Shown here: piece after piece, positions 16,357 to 23,916 of the stretch
Layout of the letters: each line of letters begins with the position of its first letter
Numbering within the stretch: the stretch's first letter is position 1
Program-made: the position numbers and the translations under genes
The notes under the pieces: model-generated
Database searches by the model: none
What the model was told of the DNA's origin: nothing
The model's input: the letters and a program-made list of their open reading frames with translations, nothing else
NCBI GenBank assembly: GCA_034433305.1
Contig: DAOUAM010000058.1
Span: 1 to 25,456 of the forward strand
Origin: DAOUAM01 sp034433305
Lineage (GTDB): Bacteria; Chloroflexota; Dehalococcoidia; Lucifugimonadales; DAOUAM01
Direction: 5' to 3'
DNA length: 25,456 nucleotides

Positions 16357-17778
16357 ATGGCAATAAAGTTTGGCACCGATGGTTGGCGGGCTATCATCGC
16401 CGAGGACTACACCTTTGCCAACGTGCGGCTGTGCGCTCAGGGCACGGCGTCCTTCCTGCTGGGCCAGGGCCTGGCGCCTCGCGGGCTGGTGGTGGGCTAC
16501 GACACGCGCTTCGCCTCCGAGGACTTCGCCGCCGCCGTGGCCGAGGTCAGCACCGCCAATGGCATCAGGACCTTCCTGTGCGACAGGGCCGCGCCCACGC
16601 CGGTGGTCTCCTACAACCTGGTCAACAGGAAAGCCGGCGGGGGCGCCGTCATCACCGCCAGCCATAACCCGGCCCGCTGGAACGGCTTCAAGTACAAGCC
16701 TGACTACGGCGGCAGCGCCTCGCCGGAAGTCGTGGAGCAACTGGAGAGGCTCATCGCCCGGGCCGAGGCCACGGGCCAGGTCAAGCGCCTGCCGCTGGAC
16801 ACGGCCAGGGCCGAGGGGCTGCTGGAGTACATAGACCCGGGGCCTGCCTATCTCTCCCACATGGCCGACCTGGTGGACCTGGAGGGCATCCGCAGGGCGG
16901 GGCTGAGGGTGATGGTGGACGCCATGTACGGCGCCGGCGCGGGCTACTTCGCCAGGCTGCTTTCCGGGGGCACGACGGAGGTCATCGAGCTGCGTGGCGA
17001 GCGCAACCCGGCCTTCCCCGGCATGGCCCAGCCCGAGCCGCTGGCCCACAACCTGGGCGAGCTTATGGCCAGGGTGCCGCAGGAGCGCGCCGACGTGGGC
17101 CTCGCCACCGACGGCGACGCCGACCGCCTGGGCGTCGTGGACGAGCGCGGGCAGTTCATGACCACGCTCCAGACCTTCGCTCTGCTGTGCTACCACCAGC
17201 TTGAGGTGCTCCAGCGCCGTGGCCCCCTGGTGCGCTCCATCACCATGACCAGCATGGTGGACCGGCTGGGCCAGCTTTACGGCGTGCCGGTCTTCGACAC
17301 GCCGGTGGGGTTCAAGTTCCTGGGCCCGGTGATGATGAAGGAGGACGCCCTGCTGGCCGGGGAGGAGAGCGGCGGCTACGCCTTCAGGGGCAACATCCCC
17401 GAGCGCGATGGCATCCTCAGCGGCCTCATGTTCCTGGACATGATGGTCAAAACGGGCAAGACGCCCTCGGAGCTGCTCCAGGCGCTCACCGACAAGGTCG
17501 GGCCGCACCACTACCACCGCTGGGACGTGAAGTTCGACGAGGGGCGTCGTGGCCAGGTGCTGGCGCGCATGAAGGCGGCCCAGCCCGACAGGCTGGCCGG
17601 CAAGCGGGTGCAGAAGATAGACACCCGCGACGGGTTCCGGTTCGTGCTGGATGGCGGCTACTGGGCGCTGGTGCGCTTTTCGGGCACCGAGCCGCTGCTG
17701 CGCATCTACGCCGAGGCCGAGTCCCCCGAGTCCGTCACCGCCCTCCTGGGAGAGGCGCGGGCCATGGCCGGCGTGTAG
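16357..17778 (+). CDS. Phosphoglucomutase/phosphomannomutase family protein
   Basis: A 473-aa alpha-D-phosphohexomutase that moves phosphate between C1 and C6 of a sugar phosphate. All four active-site elements are present: TASHNP with phospho-Ser102, the metal loop DGDADR (252-257), the sugar-binding loop GEESGG (335-340), and the phosphate-binding RFSGTEPLLRIY near 445. GEES is typical of enzymes preferring glucose, while GlmM has GEQSGH, so this is more likely a phosphoglucomutase than the missing GlmM step between GlcN-6-P and GlmU. AAGGAGAGG precedes the ATG at good spacing. It lies 32 bp after aspS. Confidence 0.93.
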   Translation: MAIKFGTDGWRAIIAEDYTFANVRLCAQGTASFLLGQGLAPRGLVVGYDTRFASEDFAAAVAEVSTANGIRTFLCDRAAPTPVVSYNLVNRKAGGGAVITASHNPARWNGFKYKPDYGGSASPEVVEQLERLIARAEATGQVKRLPLDTARAEGLLEYIDPGPAYLSHMADLVDLEGIRRAGLRVMVDAMYGAGAGYFARLLSGGTTEVIELRGERNPAFPGMAQPEPLAHNLGELMARVPQERADVGLATDGDADRLGVVDERGQFMTTLQTFALLCYHQLEVLQRRGPLVRSITMTSMVDRLGQLYGVPVFDTPVGFKFLGPVMMKEDALLAGEESGGYAFRGNIPERDGILSGLMFLDMMVKTGKTPSELLQALTDKVGPHHYHRWDVKFDEGRRGQVLARMKAAQPDRLAGKRVQKIDTRDGFRFVLDGGYWALVRFSGTEPLLRIYAEAESPESVTALLGEARAMAGV

Positions 17779-17782
17779 CCCC

Positions 17783-17816
17783 CGCGGTCCTCTGCCTCAA
17801 AGCCGGCAGGACCGCG
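17783..17816 (+). terminator. Hairpin downstream of the phosphohexomutase
   Basis: CGCGGTCCT (17783-17791) and AGGACCGCG (17808-17816) form a perfect 9-bp stem, with TGCC/GGCA pairing inside the loop. It starts 4 bp after the stop codon. CTCTGGCGTTGCTT follows, a weak T-rich tail. Likely terminator separating the aspS unit from the next promoter. Confidence 0.5.
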
Positions 17817-17828
17817 CTCTGGCGTTGC

Positions 17829-17858
17829 TTGACAACCTCAGTGGCGAACCGCTGTAAT
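17829..17858 (+). promoter_or_regulatory. Strong promoter of the microprotein-acylase unit
   Basis: TTGACA (17829-17834, perfect), an 18-bp spacer and TGTAAT (17853-17858, 5 of 6). Transcription would start near 17865, at TAGCT-ccagg-AGCTA, which would fold into a small 5' hairpin. The leader of about 44 nt then runs into the ribosome site at 17890-17902. Confidence 0.65.
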
Positions 17859-17889
17859 AGCCACTAGCTCCAGGAGCTATGCCTGTTAC

Positions 17890-17902
17890 AGAAAGGAGGT
17901 GA
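17890..17902 (+). promoter_or_regulatory. Full-length Shine-Dalgarno sequence
   Basis: AGAAAGGAGGTGA matches the complement of the 16S rRNA 3' tail over 13 bases, far longer than any other ribosome site in this window. It ends 6 nt before the ATG at 17909. Confidence 0.8.
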
Positions 17903-17908
17903 AGCGCC

Positions 17909-17971
17909 ATGTGTCAGAGCTGCGGCTGTGAGACCGCCAAGCCCAAGGAGGGCAGGAAGCCCAAGAAGTAG
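17909..17971 (+). CDS. 20-residue Cys-containing microprotein
   Basis: ATG at 17909 to TAG at 17971 encodes MCQSCGCETAKPKEGRKPKK. The N-terminus has three Cys (C-x2-C-x-C), a possible metal or thiol site; the rest is Lys/Pro-rich with a +5 net charge. It has the strongest expression signals of the window: a near-consensus promoter (17829-17858) and a 13-nt Shine-Dalgarno 6 nt upstream. The acylase ATG lies only 9 nt after the stop, so ribosomes finishing here could start there. It could be a small metal-binding protein, a regulator or a translational leader for the acylase. I recognise no named family, and it is too short for ordinary gene finders. The existence call rests on the start signals. 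Confidence 0.7.
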   Translation: MCQSCGCETAKPKEGRKPKK

Positions 17972-17980
17972 CTTCAGACC

Positions 17981-20305
17981 ATGAATCTGCCGCGCCTGCT
18001 CTTTCGCCTGCTCCTGGGCCAGCGCCTGCCCCTTGTAAGAGGCACGGTGAGGGTGCGGGGCATCTCCCGGCCCGTGACCATCAGGCGCGACAGCTATGGC
18101 ATACCACATATCGAGGCCGAGACTGACCGGGACGCGTGGTACGGCCTGGGCTTCTGCCAGGGGCAGGACCGTGCCTTCCAGGCCGAGGGCCTTCTCAGGG
18201 TCGTCCGTGGAACGCTGGCCGAGCTGGTGGGACGCGACGCCCTGCTGGTGGACCGCATCTCCCGACGCATAGGCTTCTACCACGCGTCCCGGCGTCAACT
18301 GGAGCAGCAGGACGAGGAAGTCCTGGGCATGCTGGATGCCTTCGCCCGGGGAATCACCCAGGGCGCCCGTGCAGGCTGCCGCCGCGTCGCCCACGAGTTC
18401 ACGCTGCTGCGGGCACGGCCCACGCCCTATACCCCCGCCGACGTGCTGGGGGTGCTCAAGCTCCAGGCCTTCATGCTATCCTCCAACTGGGACCTGGAGC
18501 TTGTGCGGCTCAAGGTGCTGCAAGAGGACGGCCCCGATGCCCTGGCGGCCCTGGAGCCATCTTATCCCGAGTGGCTTCCCGTGGCCAGCCCGCCCGGCGT
18601 CCCGGCCGGCCCGGCCCTGGACCGGCTGGCGGGGGAGATGGCGGCCCTCAAGGTGGCCCTGGGTGTCGGTGGCGCGTCCAACAACTGGGCCATGGCCGCG
18701 TCCCGGACCGCCAGCGGGCGGCCCATTCTGGCCAACGACCCGCACCTAGTCCCCTTCATGCCACCCCACTGGTACCTGGCCCACGTCAGCACGCCCGAAT
18801 GGTCCGTGGCTGGCGCCTCCTTTGTGGGCATCCCGGCCTTTCCGGTGGGCCATAATGGCACGGCGGCCTGGGGCGTCACCGCTGCCCTGGTGGACAACAG
18901 CGACCTTTTCATCGAGGAGCCTGGCGCCGATGGCCGTAGCGTCCGCGTGGGCGACCGCTTCGTGCCCTGTCAGGTGCGCCGTGAAGTCATCAGGGTGCGG
19001 GGCGGCGGCCAGGTGGTGGAGGAAGTGCTGGTCACGCCAAGGGGGCCGGTCATCGGCCCGGCGCTGGCGGGAGATATGGGCGCGGTGTCCCTCAGCGCCA
19101 CGTGGCTGGACAAGGGGCCTGTGTCCGGGCTGGCCAGGTTCTACCGCGCGCGCAGCTTCGAGGAGTTCCGGCGCGCCTTCCAGCGGTGGCCTGGGCCATC
19201 CCTCAACGTGGCCTATGCCGACACATCGGGCGACATAGGCTGGCAGGTCATTGGCGACGCGCCCAGGCGTCGCAAGGGCTGGGGCGTCCTGCCGTCGCCG
19301 GGCTGGGACCCGGAATCGGGCTGGGACGGGCTGGTGCCTTTTGACGAGCTACCTCACGCCCTCAGTCCCGGTACCGGATTCATCGCCACCGCCAATACAC
19401 AACCCTTGCAGGAGGGCCAGGGCCCTTTCCTGGGCGTGGACTGGATTGACGGCTATCGGCTGGCCCGCATCGTGGAGGCGCTGGCGGCCCGCAAGGACTG
19501 GGACGTGGCCTCCGTCATGGCGCTCCAGGTGGACAGGGTGTCTATACCCTGGCGCGAGATGAGGGACGTGGTCCTGTCCGCCCCCGTCAGCACTGACGCC
19601 GGCCGGCGGGCGGTGGCGCTGCTGAGGGACTGGGATGGCACCGTGGCGGCTGACTCGCCGGCGGCCTCGGTCTTCGAGCTGTTCGTGGCCGAGCTGACCA
19701 GGCGCGTAGTGCGGCGAAAGGCGCCGAGGGCCATGCGCTGGGCACTGGGCCAGGGCTTCACGCCCCTGTTCCCGCTTTCGCTGCTGGTGGCGCGGCGCGT
19801 CGGCCAGCTCTCGCGCCTGCTGCGCCAGCAGCCCGAGGGCTGGACGGAGCAGGGCTGGCCCCAGGAGGTAGCCGACGCGCTGTCGGCGGTGGTGACGGAG
19901 CTTGAGCGCAGGTACGGCGCCGACCCAGGGCAGTGGGCCTGGGGCCGTATCCGGCCACTCACTCTGGCCCACCTGGTAGGCGCCCGCAAGCCCCTGGACC
20001 GCATCTTCAACCGTGGCCCGCTACCCTGGGGCGGCGATGCCAATACCATCGCCCAGGCCGCGCCAGACCCGGCGGACCCCACGTGCAACCCGCTGGCCAT
20101 TCCTTCCCTGCGCATGGTGCTGGACGTGGGCAACTGGGAGGAGGGCCGCTTCTCCCTTCCCGGCGGCCAGTCAGGCAACCCGCTCTCGCCCCACTATGAT
20201 GACCTGCTGGCGCTGTGGCTCCAGGGCAAGGGCGTGCCCATAGCCTGGGGCAAAGAGACAGTCCAGCGGACAGCACGGGACGTGCTGCGCCTGGTGCCGG
20301 CCTGA
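17981..20305 (+). CDS. Penicillin acylase family protein (Ntn hydrolase)
   Basis: A 774-aa amidohydrolase of the S45 family, which cleaves itself into alpha and beta chains and hydrolyses amides such as beta-lactams or acyl-homoserine lactones; the substrate here is unknown. The alpha part (about 1-232) has RRDSYGIPHIEAETDRDAWY and LGFCQGQDRAFQAE. The processing site is GVGGASNNWAMA, with Ser233 as the predicted new N-terminal nucleophile, then GRPILANDPHLVPFMPPHWY. The beta chain (about 541 residues) continues with the conserved FPVGHNGTAAWGVTAALVDN and the C-terminal SLPGGQSGNPLSPHYDD. Many homologues have a signal peptide; the start MNLPRLLFRLLLGQR lacks a clear one, so the location is uncertain. 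It starts 9 nt after the microprotein and is probably translationally coupled to it. Confidence 0.93.
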   Translation: MNLPRLLFRLLLGQRLPLVRGTVRVRGISRPVTIRRDSYGIPHIEAETDRDAWYGLGFCQGQDRAFQAEGLLRVVRGTLAELVGRDALLVDRISRRIGFYHASRRQLEQQDEEVLGMLDAFARGITQGARAGCRRVAHEFTLLRARPTPYTPADVLGVLKLQAFMLSSNWDLELVRLKVLQEDGPDALAALEPSYPEWLPVASPPGVPAGPALDRLAGEMAALKVALGVGGASNNWAMAASRTASGRPILANDPHLVPFMPPHWYLAHVSTPEWSVAGASFVGIPAFPVGHNGTAAWGVTAALVDNSDLFIEEPGADGRSVRVGDRFVPCQVRREVIRVRGGGQVVEEVLVTPRGPVIGPALAGDMGAVSLSATWLDKGPVSGLARFYRARSFEEFRRAFQRWPGPSLNVAYADTSGDIGWQVIGDAPRRRKGWGVLPSPGWDPESGWDGLVPFDELPHALSPGTGFIATANTQPLQEGQGPFLGVDWIDGYRLARIVEALAARKDWDVASVMALQVDRVSIPWREMRDVVLSAPVSTDAGRRAVALLRDWDGTVAADSPAASVFELFVAELTRRVVRRKAPRAMRWALGQGFTPLFPLSLLVARRVGQLSRLLRQQPEGWTEQGWPQEVADALSAVVTELERRYGADPGQWAWGRIRPLTLAHLVGARKPLDRIFNRGPLPWGGDANTIAQAAPDPADPTCNPLAIPSLRMVLDVGNWEEGRFSLPGGQSGNPLSPHYDDLLALWLQGKGVPIAWGKETVQRTARDVLRLVPA

Positions 20306-20355
20306 CGACATCCCACGCAATCCGAAAGACTGTCCGCCGTTGGACTGCCTGACGG

Positions 20356-20375
20356 CTGGCTGGTTGACCAGCCAG
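20356..20375 (+). terminator. Hairpin after the acylase gene
   Basis: CTGGCTGG (20356-20363), TTGA loop, CCAGCCAG (20368-20375): a perfect 8-bp stem 50 bp after the acylase stop. No T-tract follows. It overlaps the -35 box of the next promoter, so it could also be a regulatory site. Confidence 0.4.
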
Positions 20376-20393
20376 ACACCTGCCTACTAGAAT
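20364..20393 (+). promoter_or_regulatory. Promoter of the PHP-GNAT unit
   Basis: TTGACC (20364-20369), 18-bp spacer, TAGAAT (20388-20393, 5 of 6). Transcription would start near 20400, just after the GTG at 20399, which favours the TTG at 20426 as the start of the next gene. Confidence 0.5.
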
Positions 20394-20425
20394 GAGGCGT
20401 GACTCGCCTCGCGGAAGGGGGCACC

Positions 20426-21121
20426 TTGGCCGTATTTGATCTGCACGTGCATACGGTGAGGGGGAGCAGCGATAGCAGCCTGACGCCAGCCCAGTTGATA
20501 GCAGAGGCCCGGCGCATCGGCCTGGACGGCGTTTGCCTGACCGAGCACGCCGGCGGCTGGGACGGCCATCAACTGGAGCAGGTCTTCCGGGACTCGGGCA
20601 TAACCGTAGTGCGCGGGCTGGAGGTGGCCACCGACATGGGGCACGTGGTGGTTCTGGGCCTCCACTCCTACCTGCCGGGCATGCACCGGATGGCCGACCT
20701 CCGCCGGCTGGTGGACAGGGCAGGCGGCGTGGTCATATCGGCCCACCCATTCCGCCATCTGTTCAACCCTCCCCCCTACAACGTCAACCTGCTGTTCCAG
20801 GGCCGCAACAGCCACCCCCTGACCCCCGCCGAGGCGGCCAGCCACCCGCTGTTCGAGCTGGTGGACGAGGTAGAGGTCGCCAATGGCTCCAACACCCACC
20901 AGGAGAACCTGTTCACCCTGGAGGTGGCGCGCCAGCGCGGCATGGTGGGCACGGGAGGCAGCGACGCCCACTCCATGCACGGGCTGGGAAGGTGCGTCAC
21001 GGTGTTCCACGGCGACGTCAGGTCTGAGGCAGACCTGATAGAGGCGCTGCGGGCCAGGGCATTCAGCCCCGGCGAGGACTTCCACCTGGGCCGCCTCCAG
21101 CCCTTTGGCCGGCGCCGATAG
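20426..21121 (+). CDS. PHP-domain metal-dependent phosphoesterase
   Basis: A 231-aa protein with the PHP (polymerase and histidinol phosphatase) fold, which uses two or three metal ions to hydrolyse phosphate esters. The motifs are present in order: DLHVHT at the N-terminus, CLTEHAGG, SAHPFRH and GSDAHSMHGLG, the last with the final metal-binding Asp and His. This resembles stand-alone PHP proteins rather than the DNA polymerase domain; the substrate is unknown. The TTG start at 20426 has GGAAGGGGG 4-5 nt upstream and lies after the likely transcription start; an in-frame GTG at 20399 (240 aa) is less likely. The GNAT gene follows after 14 bp, likely the same operon. Confidence 0.9.
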   Translation: MAVFDLHVHTVRGSSDSSLTPAQLIAEARRIGLDGVCLTEHAGGWDGHQLEQVFRDSGITVVRGLEVATDMGHVVVLGLHSYLPGMHRMADLRRLVDRAGGVVISAHPFRHLFNPPPYNVNLLFQGRNSHPLTPAEAASHPLFELVDEVEVANGSNTHQENLFTLEVARQRGMVGTGGSDAHSMHGLGRCVTVFHGDVRSEADLIEALRARAFSPGEDFHLGRLQPFGRRR

Positions 21122-21135
21122 TCGCTGGGCGCTCC

Positions 21136-21699
21136 ATGTTCCGGCTACCCATCGCCAACGACCTGTACCTGCGGCTGCTGGAGGAGAGGCACTCGGAGGA
21201 GCTTTTCCGCCTGATAGACGGGAGCCGCCAGCACCTGCGCCAGTGGCTGCCCTGGCTGGACGGTGTGACGGCCCTGGAAGATGTGCGCGAGTACGTCAGG
21301 ACGTGCCTTCAGCAGTTCGCCAGCAACAACGGGCTGGTGGCCGGCATCTGGTACCAGGGCAGGCTGGCGGGGACTATCGGCCACCACAGCATAGACTGGC
21401 ACAACCTCAGCGCCGCCATAGGCTACTGGCTGGGCGAGGCCTTTCAGGGCAAGGGCATCATGACCCGCGCCTGCCGCGCTCTGGTGGACTACTCCTTCGA
21501 TGAGCTGGGGCTGAACCGCATCGAGGTCCACTGCGCCACGGGCAACGCCCGCAGCCGCGCCATCCCGGAGAGGCTGGGCTTCAAGGAGGAGGGAGTCATA
21601 CGCCAGGCCGAGTGGCTCTATGACCGCTTCGTGGACCACGTGGTGTACGGTATGCTGGCCAGCGAGTGGCGCGCTGCCCGGGCAGATGGCCGGGGCTGA
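21136..21699 (+). CDS. GNAT-family N-acetyltransferase, RimJ/RimL-like
   Basis: A 187-aa acetyltransferase that uses acetyl-CoA. It matches the RimL/YdaF-type branch, which acetylates protein N-termini, other amines or small molecules: LRLLEERHSEELFRLIDGSR, RQWLPWLDGV, IGYWLGEAFQGKGIMTRACR (the acetyl-CoA loop is QGKGIMT), YSFDELGLNRIEVHCATGN, and ARSRAIPERLGFKEEGVIR. All are standard for the family and the length is normal. The substrate is unknown. No good ribosome site is seen, and it lies 14 bp after the PHP gene, so it may depend on translation of that gene. Confidence 0.92.
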   Translation: MFRLPIANDLYLRLLEERHSEELFRLIDGSRQHLRQWLPWLDGVTALEDVREYVRTCLQQFASNNGLVAGIWYQGRLAGTIGHHSIDWHNLSAAIGYWLGEAFQGKGIMTRACRALVDYSFDELGLNRIEVHCATGNARSRAIPERLGFKEEGVIRQAEWLYDRFVDHVVYGMLASEWRAARADGRG

Positions 21700-21738
21700 C
21701 GGGCCTTCCAGTGGTATGGTAGCGGCCCTGTTTGAAGG

Positions 21739-21810
21739 AGTAGGGGCAGGCCTTGTGCCTGCTCCTTCGGCAGGCCCAGGACCTGGGCAATCACAAGGGT
21801 TGCCCCTACT
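21739..21810. repeat. 72-bp palindromic element with internal hairpins
   Basis: The ends AGTAGGGGCA (21739-21748) and TGCCCCTACT (21801-21810) are perfect inverted repeats, and the arms match at 17 of 19 positions out to CCTTGTG/CACAAGG. Inside are two more stems: GCCTGC-tccttcg-GCAGGC and GCCCAGG-a-CCTGGGC. No open frame. It looks like a REP- or MITE-like dispersed element. Confidence 0.6.
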
Positions 21811-21858
21811 ACAGAGAGCTAGCAGTCCGTCACCCATGCTTTGATGCATTGCTTTACC

Positions 21859-21890
21859 CCCTGTAGTCCCTCTTGAGAAGGGGGACAGCG
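21859..21890. repeat. C-run/G-run repeat, related to in-gene insertion
   Basis: CCCCTGTAGTCCCTCTTGAG continues into AAGGGGGACAGCG. It has the same C-run, loop, G-run plan as 505-549 inside the FAD oxidase and 7963-7992. TCCTC/GAGGA pairing continues just downstream (21896-21914). By-eye similarity only. Confidence 0.4.
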
Positions 21891-22018
21891 TAGAGTCCTC
21901 CCCCTTACGAGGAGGAGCCAGAGAGGGTCAAAGGCCCCAATTCATGAGTGACATGCCACTGGTATGACTTCCCCCGCAAGAGGCGCTATCATGAGTATGA
22001 TGCGGCCCTCAGGAGGAG

Positions 22019-22435
22019 ATGCCTCTGTTCGATCCGTGGCGGGAACTGGAGATGGCGGTACGCCTGCTGCTGGCGGGCCTGTTCGGCGCCATGCTGGGGT
22101 ATGAGCGGGAGAAAGCCGAGAAGCCCGCCGGGCTGCGCACCATGGCGCTGGTATCCATCGGGGCGGCGCTGTTCACCATCGTGTCCATCATCGGGTTCGG
22201 GAGCGCGGACCCCGCTCGCGTCGCTGCCCAGATCGTCACCGGCATCGGCTTTCTGGGTGCAGGCACCATAATCCGCAGCGGCGACAGCGACACCGTGCGG
22301 GGGCTGACCACCGCTGCCAGCATCTGGCTCACCGCCGCCGTGGGCATGGCGGTGGGCTCGGGCCTCTACATCATCTCGGCGGTAAGCACGGTGGTCGCCC
22401 TCGTGGTACTGCGGCTCCTGCCCAGGGGCCGCTGA
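22019..22435 (+). CDS. MgtC/SapB-family membrane protein
   Basis: A 138-aa inner-membrane protein of the MgtC/SapB family, implicated in magnesium limitation, acid stress and intracellular survival in pathogens; the molecular role is unclear. About four hydrophobic segments are seen: RLLLAGLFGAMLGYERE, LRTMALVSIGAALFTIVSII, ARVAAQIVTGIGFLGAGTII and LTTAASIWLTAAVGMAVGSG, plus a fifth (IISAVSTVVALVVLRLL). The family Glu/Arg (YERE) and the QIVTGIGFLGAGTI motif are intact. It lacks the C-terminal ACT-like domain of some members. AGGAGG lies only 2 nt before the ATG at 22019, so the in-frame ATG at 22052 is an alternative start. It converges on the DUF3179 gene with an 18-bp gap. Confidence 0.9.
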   Translation: MPLFDPWRELEMAVRLLLAGLFGAMLGYEREKAEKPAGLRTMALVSIGAALFTIVSIIGFGSADPARVAAQIVTGIGFLGAGTIIRSGDSDTVRGLTTAASIWLTAAVGMAVGSGLYIISAVSTVVALVVLRLLPRGR

Positions 22436-22453
22436 GGCTTGCAGGGGCGGTCC

Positions 22454-23674
22454 CTATGGCCCCGCCGACTCGCCGCGAATAATGGTGTCGGGGTAGAAGG
22501 CAGCCCAGGCGAACCAGAAGTAGTCACCGTGCGGCAGCGGCTGAAGTGCCTTGCCCAGCATGGGGCCTTCCACGCTACGGCCAAAGATGTCCCAGGTCGA
22601 GCCTGTCTCCACGTCCACCAGGCGTCCACCTTCGACCTTGAAGGTAAGCTCCCTGCCATCTGCCATGGCCACGTACACGCCTGCCGCACCCGCCGCGCGG
22701 GGTGGGGCGTTCAGCCTGCCGGCGAAGGGTGAGAGCGTATCCTTGCTGTAAAATACCACCAGCCTTCTGCCAAGGATGGAGTCGTTGACGGCAGGCTGCT
22801 TTTGCAGCAGGCTGAAGGGGTATGCCACTGCTTGCCCGTCCACTACCAGCCCCACCACCCGCTCCATCGGCCTTAGCCGGGGGTCTGGCTGCCGGAAGTA
22901 CAGCATTGGCTCGCCGCTGGGGTCATCATAGCCAGGGTAGGGGGGCACGTCGTAGTTCCTGCGGAAGCCGGTGTTCCGGGACAGCACCCTGCCCTGGGGA
23001 AAGGCGCTGGCGAACTCTGACCACGGCGACACCCGGGCGGGGATGGGCGTGAGCCTTTTGCCGGTCATCTGCCCGACAATGGCCTCCCCTGTGGCCTGCT
23101 GCCACCACGATTGGGTCTGGCGGTCGTACATGACCAGGTTGCTGTAGCGCAGATTGCCGGTGGTGCCGAAGTCCAGCACCACGCCGTCCAGCGTCCTTTC
23201 AAAGGCCAGGGCGGAGTTACAGAGGGGGCAGAAGGTCACTACCACCGGCACGCCGCCCACGGTATCGTTAACTACCTCATGGGCCATGAGTATGGCGAGG
23301 GGATAGGCCCTGGCCTCGCCGTTTAGCTCCAGGGCAATCACTGGCTCGTTGGGCCTCATATATGACGGCGGACTAGATACCCCCACAAACCTGGGACTGT
23401 CTATTGGGGGAATACCATCGCGCGGCGGCCCGCCGGGTATAATCTCCTCATATGGAACGGAGTGTGTGGAGAAGTCAGTGTTCCAGCCAAAGCGCACCTG
23501 GGTAGGGGGCAGCCCTTCCACATCGCCCAGTATGAAGGGCGTGGAGCCGGGGGCGACGGTGGGGCCAGGCGCATTGGCCTCTGGCGGTTGGCCCTCGGCG
23601 GCCGGCGGACCGCAGGCTGTCACCAGGGCCATGAGCGCTGCGGCGGCTGAAACTACAATGAGTCCTCTGGTCAT
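22454..23674 (-). CDS. DUF3179-family lipoprotein
   Basis: A 406-aa predicted lipoprotein: MTRGLIVVSAAAALMALVTACG, lipobox VTAC with lipidated Cys21, then a Pro-rich linker. The rest is the DUF3179 domain: ARAYPLAILMAHEVVNDTVGG, VTFCPLCNSALAFER with Cys149 and Cys152 as CxxC, DFGTTGNLRYSNLVMYDRQT, SWWQQATGEAIVGQMTGKRL, and FYSKDTLSPFAG. DUF3179 proteins are widespread but have no agreed function; the paired Cys could bind a metal or act in redox chemistry. The frame extends 50 codons further to 23824, but that part is low-quality sequence and the signal peptide begins at 23674, where GGAGGGGG lies about 7 nt upstream. Its role beside the HtrA gene is unknown. Confidence 0.93.
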   Translation of the reverse strand: MTRGLIVVSAAAALMALVTACGPPAAEGQPPEANAPGPTVAPGSTPFILGDVEGLPPTQVRFGWNTDFSTHSVPYEEIIPGGPPRDGIPPIDSPRFVGVSSPPSYMRPNEPVIALELNGEARAYPLAILMAHEVVNDTVGGVPVVVTFCPLCNSALAFERTLDGVVLDFGTTGNLRYSNLVMYDRQTQSWWQQATGEAIVGQMTGKRLTPIPARVSPWSEFASAFPQGRVLSRNTGFRRNYDVPPYPGYDDPSGEPMLYFRQPDPRLRPMERVVGLVVDGQAVAYPFSLLQKQPAVNDSILGRRLVVFYSKDTLSPFAGRLNAPPRAAGAAGVYVAMADGRELTFKVEGGRLVDVETGSTWDIFGRSVEGPMLGKALQPLPHGDYFWFAWAAFYPDTIIRGESAGP

Positions 23675-23847
23675 CGGCAACCCCCTCCCGCACACCAGCC
23701 AGTCCCGGCACCGCCAGGCCCACCAGGGCCACAGCCCTGGTGATGGACTCGTCCATGTCCAGGGAGGGCTCCCCGGTTTACCGGTACACCTGGCTCCTGT
23801 AGAGGCTACGCCCTTCGCCCCCATGCTGGAAGAACGGTTATACTGAT

Positions 23848-23853
23848 TATAAT
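23848..23853 (+). promoter_or_regulatory. -10 box of the HtrA-type gene
   Basis: A perfect TATAAT in a locally A+T-rich stretch (23838-23856), 63 bp before the ATG. No convincing -35 box. The sequence ATTATAAT is its own reverse complement, so it may also serve the DUF3179 gene on the other strand. Confidence 0.4.
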
Positions 23854-23916
23854 ATTGTCCAACTATGCTAGGCAGGCCAGGTAGCCCCTAAGCGGCCTGG
23901 CACGACGTGGAGTCCT

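Larger units (their letters stand above)
21700..22018. other. Intergenic region with two repeat elements
   Basis: A 319-bp gap without a supported gene. It holds a palindromic repeat (21739-21810) and a C-run/G-run element (21859-21890). Toward the MgtC gene there is TATCAT at 21987-21992 without a good -35 box. Confidence 0.6.

Noticed and set aside
23675..23824. 50-codon N-terminal extension of the DUF3179 protein
   Set aside because: Trp/Pro/Cys-rich random-looking sequence; a proper lipoprotein signal and ribosome site begin at 23674.
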